The notes: a model not told the origin generated them from the letters alone. DNA of 9,739 nt from Actinomycetales bacterium (GCA_016649925.1 JAENWO010000070.1:1-9739), one strand, 5' to 3'; counted from the first letter of the stretch, positions 1 through 6,818 are shown. A program made the numbers and translations.

Positions 1-54
1 CCAGGCCAGCGCCCAGCCCCAGGCCAGCGCCCAGCCCCAGGCCAGCGCCCAGCC
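1..54 (+). repeat. 18-bp x3 tandem repeat inside rne
   Basis: Three exact copies of CCAGGCCAGCGCCCAGCC, followed by a diverged fourth (about 55-72). In the rne frame they encode QASAQP three times. The array may extend to the left of the window, so the copy number is a minimum. It lies in the low-complexity N-terminal extension, where in-frame gain or loss of copies would be tolerated. Confidence 0.95.
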
Positions 55-3010
55 CCAGGACACCGCCCAGCAGGCGGCCCAGGACGGCCCGGTCGCCGAG
101 GACAAGCCGAAGGCCAAGCGCCCCACGCGCTCGCGCAGGAAGAAGGACGTCGACCAGCCGGCCGAGGCCGCACCGGACTCCACGAGCGAGGTCCCGGCGC
201 CCGCCGTCGAGGAGACCGAGCCCGTAAGTGCGACGTCCGACGGCGGCTCCGGCGGGCCGGAGCAGCCTGCCGCCTCCCCGCGCCAGCGTCGCTCACGCCG
301 CGCCAGCTCCTCCGGCCGCCGGACGAGCGCGGGCGACGAGAGTGCATCGCTTGACGTGTTCGCCGCCCTCGGAGTGGACCGCGACAGCGTGACCGACGAC
401 TCCGCGGTCACCACCCCGCGGGTCGCACCCCTCGACATCACCGTGCCCGAGCGAGGCGCGAGCGCCCACGCCGACTCCGGCGCCGTCGAGGAGGACGCCG
501 AGGACGACGAGGAGCAGGACAACTCGCCGCGACTGCCCGCGACCGCCCTGCTCTTCCAGGCTCCCGACATCACTGCCGCACGCCGCAGCCGTCGGGCCGG
601 GGCACCGGCCGGGCCGCCGGTCGAGGCGCCGACGGACGACTCCGACGAGGTCGACGAGGATACCGACACCGACACGGACGAGACCGAGGAGAGCGGCAAC
701 GCCCGCCGCCGCCGCCGTCGTGGGGGGCGCGGCCGCCGCCGCGGTACCCAGGGCGGGGACGGGAACGAGGGTGGCGCCGGCAACGGCGGCAACGCCTCCG
801 GCAACCGCGCCCAGAGGAGTCGGGACGAGGACTCCGAGGCGCCCGAGGACTCCACCGACGACGTCGAACGCCAGCAGGAGGACAGCTCTGCCGAGGTTGG
901 GGACGCCGAGGACGAGAGTGGCTCGCGCCGTCGTCGTCGTCGTCGCAGCCGCGGGACCTCCCCGAGCTCCGGTGGATCGAGCAGCTCCGGTGGCTCGCGT
1001 ACCTCGGACGACGGCGGTGCTCGCGCCGCCCGCGACGGGGTCACCGCGCTGCGTGGTTCCACCCGGCTGGAGGCGAAGCGTCAGCGCCGCCGTGACGGTC
1101 GCGACCCGAACCGCCGGCGCTCGGTGATCACCGAGGCCGAGTTCCTCGCCCGCCGCGAGTCCGTGGACCGCTCCATGGTGGTGCGTGAACGCGACGGTCG
1201 CACGCAGGTCGCCGTGATGGAGGACGGGGTGCTCGTGGAGCACTACGTCGCCCGCAAGACGCAGACCTCGATGGTGGGCGACGTCTACCTCGGCCGGGTG
1301 CAGAACGTGCTGCCCTCCATGGAGGCGGCATTCGTCGACCTCGGCAAGGGCCGCAACGCGGTCCTCTACGCCGGTGAGGTGAACTGGGACGCCGCCGGCC
1401 TCGAGGGCCAGCCGCGCCGCATCGAGCAGGCGCTGTCCTCCGGCGACTCGGTGCTCGTGCAGGTCACGAAGGACCCGATCGGCCACAAGGGCGCGCGGCT
1501 GACGTCGCAGATCACCCTGGCGGGCCGCTACCTCGTGCTCGTGCCCTCGGGTGCGATGACCGGGATCTCCCGCAAGCTTCCCGACACCGAGCGTGCCCGG
1601 TTGAAGAAGCTCCTCAAGGAGATCGTCCCGGACGGGCAGGGCGTGATCGTGCGCACCGCCGCCGAGGGGGCGAGCGAGGAGGAGCTCCGCCGCGACGTCG
1701 AGCGACTGACGCAGCAGTGGGCCGATATCGAGAAGAAGATGGGCCGCAGCTCGACCACCGCACCGGCCCTGCTCAAGGGCGAGCCGGAGCTGGCCACCCG
1801 TGTGGTGCGCGACGTGTTCAACGAGGACTTCCGCTCCCTCACCGTCTCCGGTGACGAGGCGTGGAAGACGATCTCCGACTACGTCTCCTCTGTCGCGCCC
1901 GACCTGGTCGAGCGTCTGCACCGCTGGACCAGCTCGCGCGACGTGTTCGCCGAGCACCGCATCGATGAACAGCTCGCCAAGGGCATGGACCGCAAGGTGT
2001 ACCTGCCCTCGGGCGGTTCCCTCGTGATCGACCGCACCGAGGCGATGACCGTGGTCGACGTCAACACGGGCAAGTTCACCGGCTCAGGTGGCACGCTCGA
2101 GGAGACGGTCACGCGCAACAACCTCGAGGCCGCGGAGGAGATCGTCCGCCAGCTCCGGCTGCGCGACATCGGCGGCATCATCGTCATCGACTTCATCGAC
2201 ATGGTCCTCGAGCTCAACCGGGACCTCGTGCTGCGTCGCCTCGTGGAATGCCTCGGCCGGGACCGCACCCGGCACCAGGTCGCTGAGGTCACGTCGCTGG
2301 GGCTCGTGCAGATGACCCGCAAGCGTGTGGGACAGGGCCTCGTCGAGGCCTTCAGCGAGACGTGCGAGCACTGCGGTGGACGTGGATTCATCGTGCACGC
2401 GGAGCCGGTGGAGCGCGACGCCTCGGCGGGTGAGGCCGACCTCGACGAGTCGTCCCGTTCCAGCCGTGGCCGCGGGCGTGGACGTCGGTCCGGCACGGGC
2501 GAGATCAAGGCCCCGACGGCGGCTGCCGCGGAAGCCGAGCCCGACCCGGCCCAGCGTGCTGCCTTGCGCGCCACCCTCGCGGCGATCGCTGCGGCGGCGC
2601 ACGCGCACGACGAGCACGCGCACGACGAGCACGCGCACGACGAGCGGGCTCAGGACGAGCCGGGCAACGTGCCGGTTCAGGACGAGCCCACTCCCGGTGC
2701 CGCCGACTTCGACGAGATCATCTTCGACGAGCGCGACGATCACTCCTCCACCGAGGTGACGCCGTCGGGCGAGGAATCCGCCGAGGAGGAGACCCCCGCC
2801 GAGGAGGAGACCCCCGCCGAGGTGTTCGAGCAGGTGGCGGAGCATTCCGACGCGGTCGAGGCGGCGGAGTACGACGCCGCGGCGGCCGACACGGCGTCAG
2901 TGGACGGAGCCCTGCTGGGCGACGGCGACGGCGGCGGCGACGGCGACCTGTACCCGACCCGTCTGTTCGAGGGCGGGTACACCGAGCCGCAGGCCCCGGA
3001 CCGGGGCTGA
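2..3010 (+). CDS. rne: Ribonuclease E/G, 5'-truncated by the window edge
   Basis: Endoribonuclease that cuts single-stranded AU-rich RNA in mRNA decay and in rRNA/tRNA processing. The frame is open from base 2, so the true start lies outside; 1002 residues are visible. Order: a low-complexity, acidic and Arg-rich extension to about base 1130 (Arg runs at 704-721 and 926-946); the catalytic half from about 1165 to 2400; then an acidic, Ala/His/Glu-rich tail. The S1 RNA-binding part starts near the GDVYLGRVQNVLPSM segment (about 1275). The DNase I-like metal site is intact: Asp at 2057-2059 and Asn at 2063-2065 match E. coli D303/N305, and Asp at 2189-2191 in IVIDFIDM matches D346. The Zn-link is CEHC at 2363-2374. 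An N-terminal extension plus a C-terminal tail is typical of actinobacterial RNase E. Tandem repeats in both flanks suggest disordered, fast-evolving segments. The catalytic assignment is firm; the full length is unknown. Confidence 0.96.
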   Translation, partial: QASAQPQASAQPQASAQPQDTAQQAAQDGPVAEDKPKAKRPTRSRRKKDVDQPAEAAPDSTSEVPAPAVEETEPVSATSDGGSGGPEQPAASPRQRRSRRASSSGRRTSAGDESASLDVFAALGVDRDSVTDDSAVTTPRVAPLDITVPERGASAHADSGAVEEDAEDDEEQDNSPRLPATALLFQAPDITAARRSRRAGAPAGPPVEAPTDDSDEVDEDTDTDTDETEESGNARRRRRRGGRGRRRGTQGGDGNEGGAGNGGNASGNRAQRSRDEDSEAPEDSTDDVERQQEDSSAEVGDAEDESGSRRRRRRRSRGTSPSSGGSSSSGGSRTSDDGGARAARDGVTALRGSTRLEAKRQRRRDGRDPNRRRSVITEAEFLARRESVDRSMVVRERDGRTQVAVMEDGVLVEHYVARKTQTSMVGDVYLGRVQNVLPSMEAAFVDLGKGRNAVLYAGEVNWDAAGLEGQPRRIEQALSSGDSVLVQVTKDPIGHKGARLTSQITLAGRYLVLVPSGAMTGISRKLPDTERARLKKLLKEIVPDGQGVIVRTAAEGASEEELRRDVERLTQQWADIEKKMGRSSTTAPALLKGEPELATRVVRDVFNEDFRSLTVSGDEAWKTISDYVSSVAPDLVERLHRWTSSRDVFAEHRIDEQLAKGMDRKVYLPSGGSLVIDRTEAMTVVDVNTGKFTGSGGTLEETVTRNNLEAAEEIVRQLRLRDIGGIIVIDFIDMVLELNRDLVLRRLVECLGRDRTRHQVAEVTSLGLVQMTRKRVGQGLVEAFSETCEHCGGRGFIVHAEPVERDASAGEADLDESSRSSRGRGRGRRSGTGEIKAPTAAAAEAEPDPAQRAALRATLAAIAAAAHAHDEHAHDEHAHDERAQDEPGNVPVQDEPTPGAADFDEIIFDERDDHSSTEVTPSGEESAEEETPAEEETPAEVFEQVAEHSDAVEAAEYDAAAADTASVDGALLGDGDGGGDGDLYPTRLFEGGYTEPQAPDRG
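2600..2644 (+). repeat. 15-bp x3 tandem repeat inside rne
   Basis: Three copies of CACGCGCACGACGAG give a His-Ala-His-Asp-Glu repeat in the C-terminal tail of RNase E. The unit is a multiple of three, so the frame is kept. The His/Asp-rich stretch could bind metal, but that is only a guess from composition. Confidence 0.93.
2780..2815 (+). repeat. 18-bp x2 tandem repeat inside rne
   Basis: Two exact copies of GCCGAGGAGGAGACCCCC encode AEEETP twice in the acidic C-terminal tail of RNase E. This is a third in-frame duplication in the non-catalytic flanks of the protein. Confidence 0.92.
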
Positions 3011-3018
3011 CGACCAAG

Positions 3019-3056
3019 CGCCACGGCCAGACCGGGTGACCGGTCGGGCCGTGGCG
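3019..3056 (+). terminator. Strong hairpin behind rne
   Basis: Starting 8 bases after the rne stop, CGCCACGGCC (3019-3028) pairs perfectly with GGCCGTGGCG (3047-3056). Inside it GACCGG (3030-3035) pairs with CCGGTC (3040-3045) around a GTGA (GNRA-type) tetraloop, with one A/G mismatch between the two stems. No U-run follows, as is common for actinobacterial terminator-like hairpins, so it may act as a terminator or as a 3' mRNA stabiliser. A symmetric stem could also serve the converging flavodoxin-like gene. Confidence 0.75.
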
Positions 3057-3064
3057 TCTGTGGT

Positions 3065-3149
3065 GCGCCCGTCAGGCGGGTGCGCCCGTCAGGCGGGTGC
3101 GCCTGTCAGGCGGGTGCGCCTGTCAGGCGGGTGCGCCTGTCAGGCGGGT
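3065..3149. repeat. 17-bp x5 tandem array between convergent genes
   Basis: Five contiguous 17-bp units at 3065, 3082, 3099, 3116 and 3133. The first two read GCGCCCGTCAGGCGGGT; the last three have T at the sixth base. In the T form the core CGCCTG-T-CAGGCG is a perfect dyad with one central base; the C form has one mismatch. The unit is not a multiple of three and the array is non-coding. It ends five bases before the stop codon of the minus-strand gene at 3154. Confidence 0.95.
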
Positions 3150-3153
3150 GCGG

Positions 3154-3681
3154 CTACGTCGCCGGTGTGGTCTTCGCGTCCAACCGCGCCACGCACGTAC
3201 CGAGGTGGGTGCCCCAGTCCTTCGCGCGCTGGAGCTCGTCCGGGTAGAGCGGTCCCTCGTAGCCGTGGACGTAGAAGCTCGTCGGCTGGTCCACGGCCGT
3301 GCAGCCGCGACGCTCCAGCAGCTTGATGGCCTTCTGAGCGGCAGATCCCGGCACCGGGGGAACCTTGACATGCGTGTCGAACGCAGCCACGCGCAGGTCC
3401 AGGCTGCTCCGGGAACCGAGCCAGTCCCTCATCGCGCGCGCGTCCGAGATGACGGCTCCGCCGCGTGCCACCGCGTCGCGGCGCGTCTGGGGCCTGCTGA
3501 GTCCGAAGGCGTGCGTCGGCGCGCCTACGACGAGCAGGTCGGTGTCGATCAGCTCGAGCGCGCGCGCGTCACCCACCTCCACGACCTCGACCGGCATGGT
3601 GCTGCCCAGGCCCTCCGCCACGGCCTGAGCAACCGCCTCGGTGTTGCCGAACATGGACTCGTAGACCACGAGTGCACCCAT
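3154..3681 (-). CDS. Flavodoxin-like FMN-binding protein, 175 aa
   Basis: Predicted small cytoplasmic flavodoxin-fold protein. Residues 4-9 form a hydrophobic first strand (LVVYES), followed by the phosphate-binding loop SMFGNT at 9-14. The second loop GAPTHAFG lies at 53-60, where flavodoxins contact the flavin ring. A length of 175 residues suits a free-standing flavodoxin domain with no fused reductase. The ATG at 3681 was chosen because GAGGAG sits 10 bases upstream; a GTG three codons earlier would be only one base from that site. The frame runs open much further upstream through the next gene, but that extension has no support. The gene is downstream of the membrane-protein gene on the same strand, 137 bases away, and converges on rne. 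Redox partner and physiological role cannot be read from the sequence. Confidence 0.85.
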   Translation of the reverse strand: MGALVVYESMFGNTEAVAQAVAEGLGSTMPVEVVEVGDARALELIDTDLLVVGAPTHAFGLSRPQTRRDAVARGGAVISDARAMRDWLGSRSSLDLRVAAFDTHVKVPPVPGSAAQKAIKLLERRGCTAVDQPTSFYVHGYEGPLYPDELQRAKDWGTHLGTCVARLDAKTTPAT

Positions 3682-3691
3682 GATGATCACG

Positions 3692-3697
3692 CTCCTC
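3692..3697 (-). promoter_or_regulatory. Ribosome binding site of the flavodoxin-like gene
   Basis: On the minus strand this reads GAGGAG, with a 10-base spacer to the ATG at 3681. It decides the start in favour of the ATG over the in-frame GTG at 3690. Confidence 0.65.
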
Positions 3698-3747
3698 GTG
3701 TGTTCCTTCCACCATGGCGCCAGAAGCAGGCCCGAGGAAGGGACCGA

Positions 3748-3779
3748 GGTCCCGGCCGAAGTCGGCCTCCGCCGGGACC
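3748..3779 (-). terminator. Nested inverted repeats behind the membrane-protein gene
   Basis: GGTCCCGG (3748-3755) pairs with CCGGGACC (3772-3779). An alternative inner stem GGCCGA/TCGGCC (3754-3767) and an adjacent palindrome GGGACC-GA-GGTCCC (3740-3753) compete with it. They lie 40-80 bases downstream of the membrane-protein stop on the minus strand and upstream of the flavodoxin-like start. There is no U-run. This could be a terminator, an mRNA processing or stability element, or an operator; the sequence does not decide. Confidence 0.4.
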
Positions 3780-3791
3780 GAGGGTGCGGCT

Positions 3792-3813
3792 TCGGCCCGG
3801 CGTCGGCCCGGCG
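3792..3813. repeat. 11-bp x2 tandem duplication
   Basis: Two exact adjacent copies of TCGGCCCGGCG (3792-3802 and 3803-3813), ending six bases before the stop codon of the membrane-protein gene. The position resembles that of the 17-bp and 23-bp arrays, which also abut the stop codon of a minus-strand gene. Confidence 0.85.
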
Positions 3814-3818
3814 AGGGC

Positions 3819-5840
3819 TCAGGCGGGCCGGGTGGCCCAGGAGGTCCACAGGAAACGAAGAAGCACCGGGACGAGGGCGATCGCGGCGACGGCGCCGAGC
3901 ATGAGAGTCGCGGTCCGTGATCCGGCCAGGGTCAGCGGCAGTACGGCCAGCGCGTAGATACCGAGGATCACCATGCCGCGGGTCAGCGGCCCCCGGGAAC
4001 GTGTGGTGGCGAACCGTGAGGTCTCGAGGAGGGCGTCGTCGACCGCGCCCGATGCCGGCGGGACCTGACGGTCGCCGACCTGAAGCCCGGCGGACTGGGC
4101 GAACCCTGCGAGCCCGGTGAGGTCGCCGTCCGGCGCCCACGGTCCCGCGGGGATCACGAGGCGCCATCGGTCGGACCGGTCCACCAACGCGAAACCCCAG
4201 GCCGCGCCGTCGTGCATCAACCGGTGCAGACCGACGACGCCGAGGTCGCTGTCGGAGGACGCCGCGACCCATGCCTCGTGGCTCGTCGCCCCCCGCACGC
4301 CGATGTTCGCGCCGTCGAACAGGAGGGCGGCGCGCTGCAGGAACTGGCGCGTCTGTCCGTCTCCCGCGCCGGGGCGGTAGATGGCGACCATGCGCCGTTT
4401 GTCGCGGTCGTTGACCCATTCACCGATCCACCAGAGCCACGGCTCCAGGACGGCGGCGAACATGAGGATCACGCATAGCTGGACGAACCAGCTCTGGGAC
4501 AGGAGGTAGGCGGACCCGAGGCCGCCGATGACGATCGCCGGGCCGGCGAACCACCGGATGATGCTGCTGATCGGGGAGGCCGGGCCGGTGTCCTTGTTGC
4601 GCGTCTTGTGCCGCCGTTCGCGTCGCTTGAGCGCCAGCGAGGGTTTCGCGGACAAGCCCCGGTAGGGCAGGAGGTGCGGCCCGGGGCGGACCAGGTCGGC
4701 GACCACCGGGAGCTCCGCGGGCGGCTCGGCCCCCGGTGCGGTGGGCGTAGCCTTCGGATTTTGGGGGAGCGCACGCTCGGGGTGGGCGAGCGGGGGGTGC
4801 AGCACGCCGCGCCGGATGGGCACCCGCAGGGTCGCCGCACCGGCCGTGATCCCGGACGCCTCCAGCGGCCAGACCAGGCGCTCGAACGCGCGCAGGCGCT
4901 CCTGGTGCGGCAGCGCCGAGGCGGGCTGGGCCACCATCAGCGCGGGTTGGGCGATCCAGTCGGCGACGGCGATGGCACCCATGCTGCGTCCCTGCCCGTC
5001 GCAGAAGTGCACGGTGCCGAGCTCGTCGTAGAGCGGAACGTCGGCGTACCGCTCCGCGCTGTCATACCGCGCGGCGACGGTGGTGGGGGAGGGTGGGGCG
5101 ACGTGCAGCAGAAAGGCGATGGGCTCCTCGACGCCGATCATCCGCCGCCCGTCCGCGGTGGTGAGCTCCACCCGGTCCTGGAGGAACATCACCCGGGCAT
5201 ACCGCGCCCAGCGGGTCTGTGGCGCCGGGCGGGGGGAGGCGCGCAGCTCGATCCGGCCGCTCTTCGCCGGCAGGGACGGCATCGCGGGCCGCTCGAAGTC
5301 CCAGACCGCGGCGGTGAAGACGGCCGCGAGCTGGTCGATCGCGGCGGCGGCATGCGCTACTCCGCCCGCGAGGTACAGCCGCTGCATCCCTGATCTGGAA
5401 GGCTGACCGTCCTGGCGCAGCGCCTGCGTCGTTTCCTTGAGGTAGCGCCGCGCGCCCTCGAGGGCCGTCTTGAAGCCGTAGACCGGCTCTTCGTGTGGAT
5501 CGGGGTGCACGGGTTCCCGACCGGCCGGAGCGCCGGAGACCACCGTCGGCTCACCCCAGGAGGGCGCCGAGGATGCGCTCAGTGCCTGCTGCTCCGCCGG
5601 GGTGAGGGTCCAGGAGCGCAGCTGGCCCCGCGCCTCGGTCAGCATCTCGTGGATGTTGTTGAACCGGGTGCGCAGCCCACGCTGCTCCTTGGGCAGGAAC
5701 CTGACGAGCTCGGCGACGCCCACGATCGCGCTGTCGACGATCCGCCGGGTGGTGTCGAACGGCTCGCCGCCGCGTGCTAGCAGCAGCTGTGTCGTGGTCC
5801 TGGGCGGTGCGGCCGGCAGGGCCGAGGATCGTGTGCTCAT
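3819..5840 (-). CDS. Large four-helix membrane protein, function unknown, 673 aa
   Basis: I do not recognise this family. The first about 425 residues are soluble-looking, with an amphipathic N-terminal part and no signal peptide; a Pro/Ala-rich linker and a basic stretch (KRRERRHKTRNK) precede the membrane. Two helices follow at about 427-451 and 453-473 (the second rich in Trp), then a soluble segment of about 145 residues, then a second pair at about 619-637 and 643-666, almost at the C-terminus. By the positive-inside rule the N-terminal domain and the middle segment are probably cytoplasmic. No catalytic motif, nucleotide-binding loop or transporter signature was seen. Start: ATG at 5840; an in-frame GTG at 5870 would add ten residues, but neither has a Shine-Dalgarno sequence. 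The reading frame is long, GC3-biased and unbroken. Neighbours: peptidase E-like gene upstream, flavodoxin-like gene downstream, same strand. Confidence 0.85.
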   Translation of the reverse strand: MSTRSSALPAAPPRTTTQLLLARGGEPFDTTRRIVDSAIVGVAELVRFLPKEQRGLRTRFNNIHEMLTEARGQLRSWTLTPAEQQALSASSAPSWGEPTVVSGAPAGREPVHPDPHEEPVYGFKTALEGARRYLKETTQALRQDGQPSRSGMQRLYLAGGVAHAAAAIDQLAAVFTAAVWDFERPAMPSLPAKSGRIELRASPRPAPQTRWARYARVMFLQDRVELTTADGRRMIGVEEPIAFLLHVAPPSPTTVAARYDSAERYADVPLYDELGTVHFCDGQGRSMGAIAVADWIAQPALMVAQPASALPHQERLRAFERLVWPLEASGITAGAATLRVPIRRGVLHPPLAHPERALPQNPKATPTAPGAEPPAELPVVADLVRPGPHLLPYRGLSAKPSLALKRRERRHKTRNKDTGPASPISSIIRWFAGPAIVIGGLGSAYLLSQSWFVQLCVILMFAAVLEPWLWWIGEWVNDRDKRRMVAIYRPGAGDGQTRQFLQRAALLFDGANIGVRGATSHEAWVAASSDSDLGVVGLHRLMHDGAAWGFALVDRSDRWRLVIPAGPWAPDGDLTGLAGFAQSAGLQVGDRQVPPASGAVDDALLETSRFATTRSRGPLTRGMVILGIYALAVLPLTLAGSRTATLMLGAVAAIALVPVLLRFLWTSWATRPA

Positions 5841-5848
5841 CGGCTGCA

Positions 5849-5854
5849 AGGCTA
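5849..5854 (-). promoter_or_regulatory. Possible -10 box for a leaderless membrane-protein mRNA
   Basis: On the minus strand TAGCCT ends eight bases before the ATG at 5840, and no Shine-Dalgarno sequence precedes that ATG. In actinobacteria a TANNNT box about 7-9 bases before a start is typical of leaderless transcripts. No good -35 box was found at 16-18 bases; TCGACC lies about 20 bases upstream. Confidence 0.3.
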
Positions 5855-5894
5855 GAGCACCGGCGCCCACGCGCGGTCGAGCATCGGTGCTCGC

Positions 5895-5986
5895 GGGTGC
5901 TCGACGTCGGCTCTCACGGGTGCTCGACGTCGGCTCTCACGGGTGCTCGACGTCGGCTCTCACGGGTGCTCGACGTCGGCTCTCAC
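5895..5986. repeat. 23-bp x4 exact tandem array
   Basis: Four identical 23-bp units at 5895, 5918, 5941 and 5964; the unit begins GGGTGCTCGACGTCGG and ends CTCTCAC. Each contains the perfect palindrome CGACGTCG (5902, 5925, 5948, 5971). A degenerate partial unit may precede the first copy (about 5885-5894). On the minus strand the array begins at the stop codon of the peptidase E-like gene (TGA at 5983-5985) and fills most of the spacer before the membrane-protein gene. The unit is not a multiple of three and there are no spacers between copies. Confidence 0.96.
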
Positions 5987-6720
5987 GCGCGGGGAAGTGG
6001 GCGAGGTTCGATCCGCTCCTCGGCGACGGTCCCGTCCGGCTCGCGGCGGACCAGGTAGGCGGCCCTTCCCGGCGCCTCGCTCACCGCCTCGACCAGCTCG
6101 GTCCCCGAGTAGACCAGACCCACGCCGTCGTCCGTGCAGTGCGTGGTGCCCAGCGTGCCCTCGGCGACGAGGCGGTGGACGAGCGGGCGGCGCCCGGACT
6201 CGCTGTCGTAGTGCACCCCGTTGGCGTAGGGCAGCAGGCCCAGCCCGTTCGTGACCGGCCGCAGCGCGGGTCCGAACGAGTCGGTGGTCCCGCCGTCGAA
6301 CCAGCAGATCGACCCGGCGCTCACGCCGGCGAGCACGACGCCCGCCCGCCACACCCGGCGCAGGATCTCGTCCAGGCCGTGCACGCGCCATACGGCGAGA
6401 AGGTTGGCGACGGAACCGCCGTCGACCCACACCACGTCCTGCTCACGGAGGTGAGCCTCGATGTCCTCCACGTTCGGCATGGTGAACAGGCGCAGAGGCG
6501 TGAGGTCGAAGCCGGCCACGCGCGCGGCGTCGTGCATCGCGGCGATGCGGAACGCCTGGTCCCCACCGGCCGTGCCGACGTAGCTCACGCGGGGCGAACG
6601 ACCCTCGACCCCGGAGAGGTCGACGGCGTAGTGGACCAGCGAGCTGAACTCCAGCTGGGTGCGCACGCCGGGTCGAAACCCACCGGAGGTGGCCAGGACG
6701 GTGGGGGTGTCGGCGGACAT
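5983..6720 (-). CDS. Peptidase E-like protein (S51 / type 1 glutamine amidotransferase-like), 245 aa
   Basis: Family S51 members are cytoplasmic serine peptidases such as aspartyl dipeptidase (PepE) and cyanophycinase. Residues 11-15 (TSGGF) and the VWVDGGSVANLLAVW segment (97-111) match the N-terminal Rossmann-like half, with the GGSxANLLxxW pattern typical of these proteins. The nucleophile-elbow motif is GVSAGSICWF with Ser134 as candidate nucleophile. His170 in the NGVHYDSE segment is the likely catalytic His. A length of 245 residues fits PepE-type proteins. No signal peptide is seen. ATG 6720 is well supported: minus-strand AGGAGG at 6727-6732 with a six-base spacer. The gene is divergent from rplU and is followed by the 23-bp array. 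Substrate specificity (Asp-X dipeptides or other) is not readable from sequence, so no symbol is given. Confidence 0.9.
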   Translation of the reverse strand: MSADTPTVLATSGGFRPGVRTQLEFSSLVHYAVDLSGVEGRSPRVSYVGTAGGDQAFRIAAMHDAARVAGFDLTPLRLFTMPNVEDIEAHLREQDVVWVDGGSVANLLAVWRVHGLDEILRRVWRAGVVLAGVSAGSICWFDGGTTDSFGPALRPVTNGLGLLPYANGVHYDSESGRRPLVHRLVAEGTLGTTHCTDDGVGLVYSGTELVEAVSEAPGRAAYLVRREPDGTVAEERIEPRPLPRA

Positions 6721-6726
6721 GTCTCT

Positions 6727-6732
6727 CCTCCT
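6727..6732 (-). promoter_or_regulatory. Ribosome binding site of the peptidase E-like gene
   Basis: AGGAGG on the minus strand, six bases before the ATG at 6720. It is the strongest Shine-Dalgarno match among the genes here. A weak -10-like TAGGGT lies further upstream (plus bases 6754-6759) with no recognisable -35 box. Confidence 0.8.
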
Positions 6733-6771
6733 GGCGGGCCGGTCGGTGGTGCGACCCTACCCGCGGCCCCC

Positions 6772-6791
6772 CACCCGGGGCTGACCGGGTG
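6772..6791. promoter_or_regulatory. Inverted repeat upstream of the peptidase E-like gene
   Basis: CACCCGG (6772-6778), six-base loop GGCTGA, CCGGGTG (6785-6791). It lies 52-71 bases upstream of the minus-strand ATG at 6720. It could be an operator or a hairpin; a seven-base GC-rich stem can also arise by chance in this DNA. Confidence 0.35.
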
Positions 6792-6818
6792 TGCTCGTGG
6801 TGGCGGGCGCACGGTAGG

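Noticed and set aside
293..1957. Long minus-strand open frame opposite rne (554 codons)
   Set aside because: It is a shadow of the rne frame in GC-rich DNA; its translation is low-complexity and lacks any family motif, while the plus-strand frame encodes catalytic RNase E.
3555..3570. Alternating GC tract as a Z-DNA element
   Set aside because: It is short, lies inside the flavodoxin-like coding frame, and is expected from codon use in GC-rich DNA.
3097..3957. 286-codon plus-strand frame from the 17-bp array through the flavodoxin-like gene
   Set aside because: It begins in repeat DNA and runs opposite the flavodoxin-like frame, which has a clear FMN-binding loop.
3682..4419. N-terminal extension of the flavodoxin-like protein (421-codon version)
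   Set aside because: The extra part is the wrong frame of the membrane-protein gene; the flavodoxin fold and a ribosome binding site both start at the ATG at 3681.
4608..5393. 261-codon plus-strand frame opposite the membrane-protein gene
   Set aside because: Composition is shadow-like and there is no start signal. The minus-strand frame has proper hydrophobic helices and GC3 bias.
5895..5986. 23-bp x4 array as a CRISPR array
   Set aside because: The copies are directly adjacent with no spacers, and no cas gene is present. The same holds for the 17-bp array.
3154..6720. The three-gene minus-strand block as a mobile element
   Set aside because: No transposase, integrase, terminal inverted repeats or tRNA target was found, and composition resembles the flanks; only a weak 11-base direct repeat brackets it.
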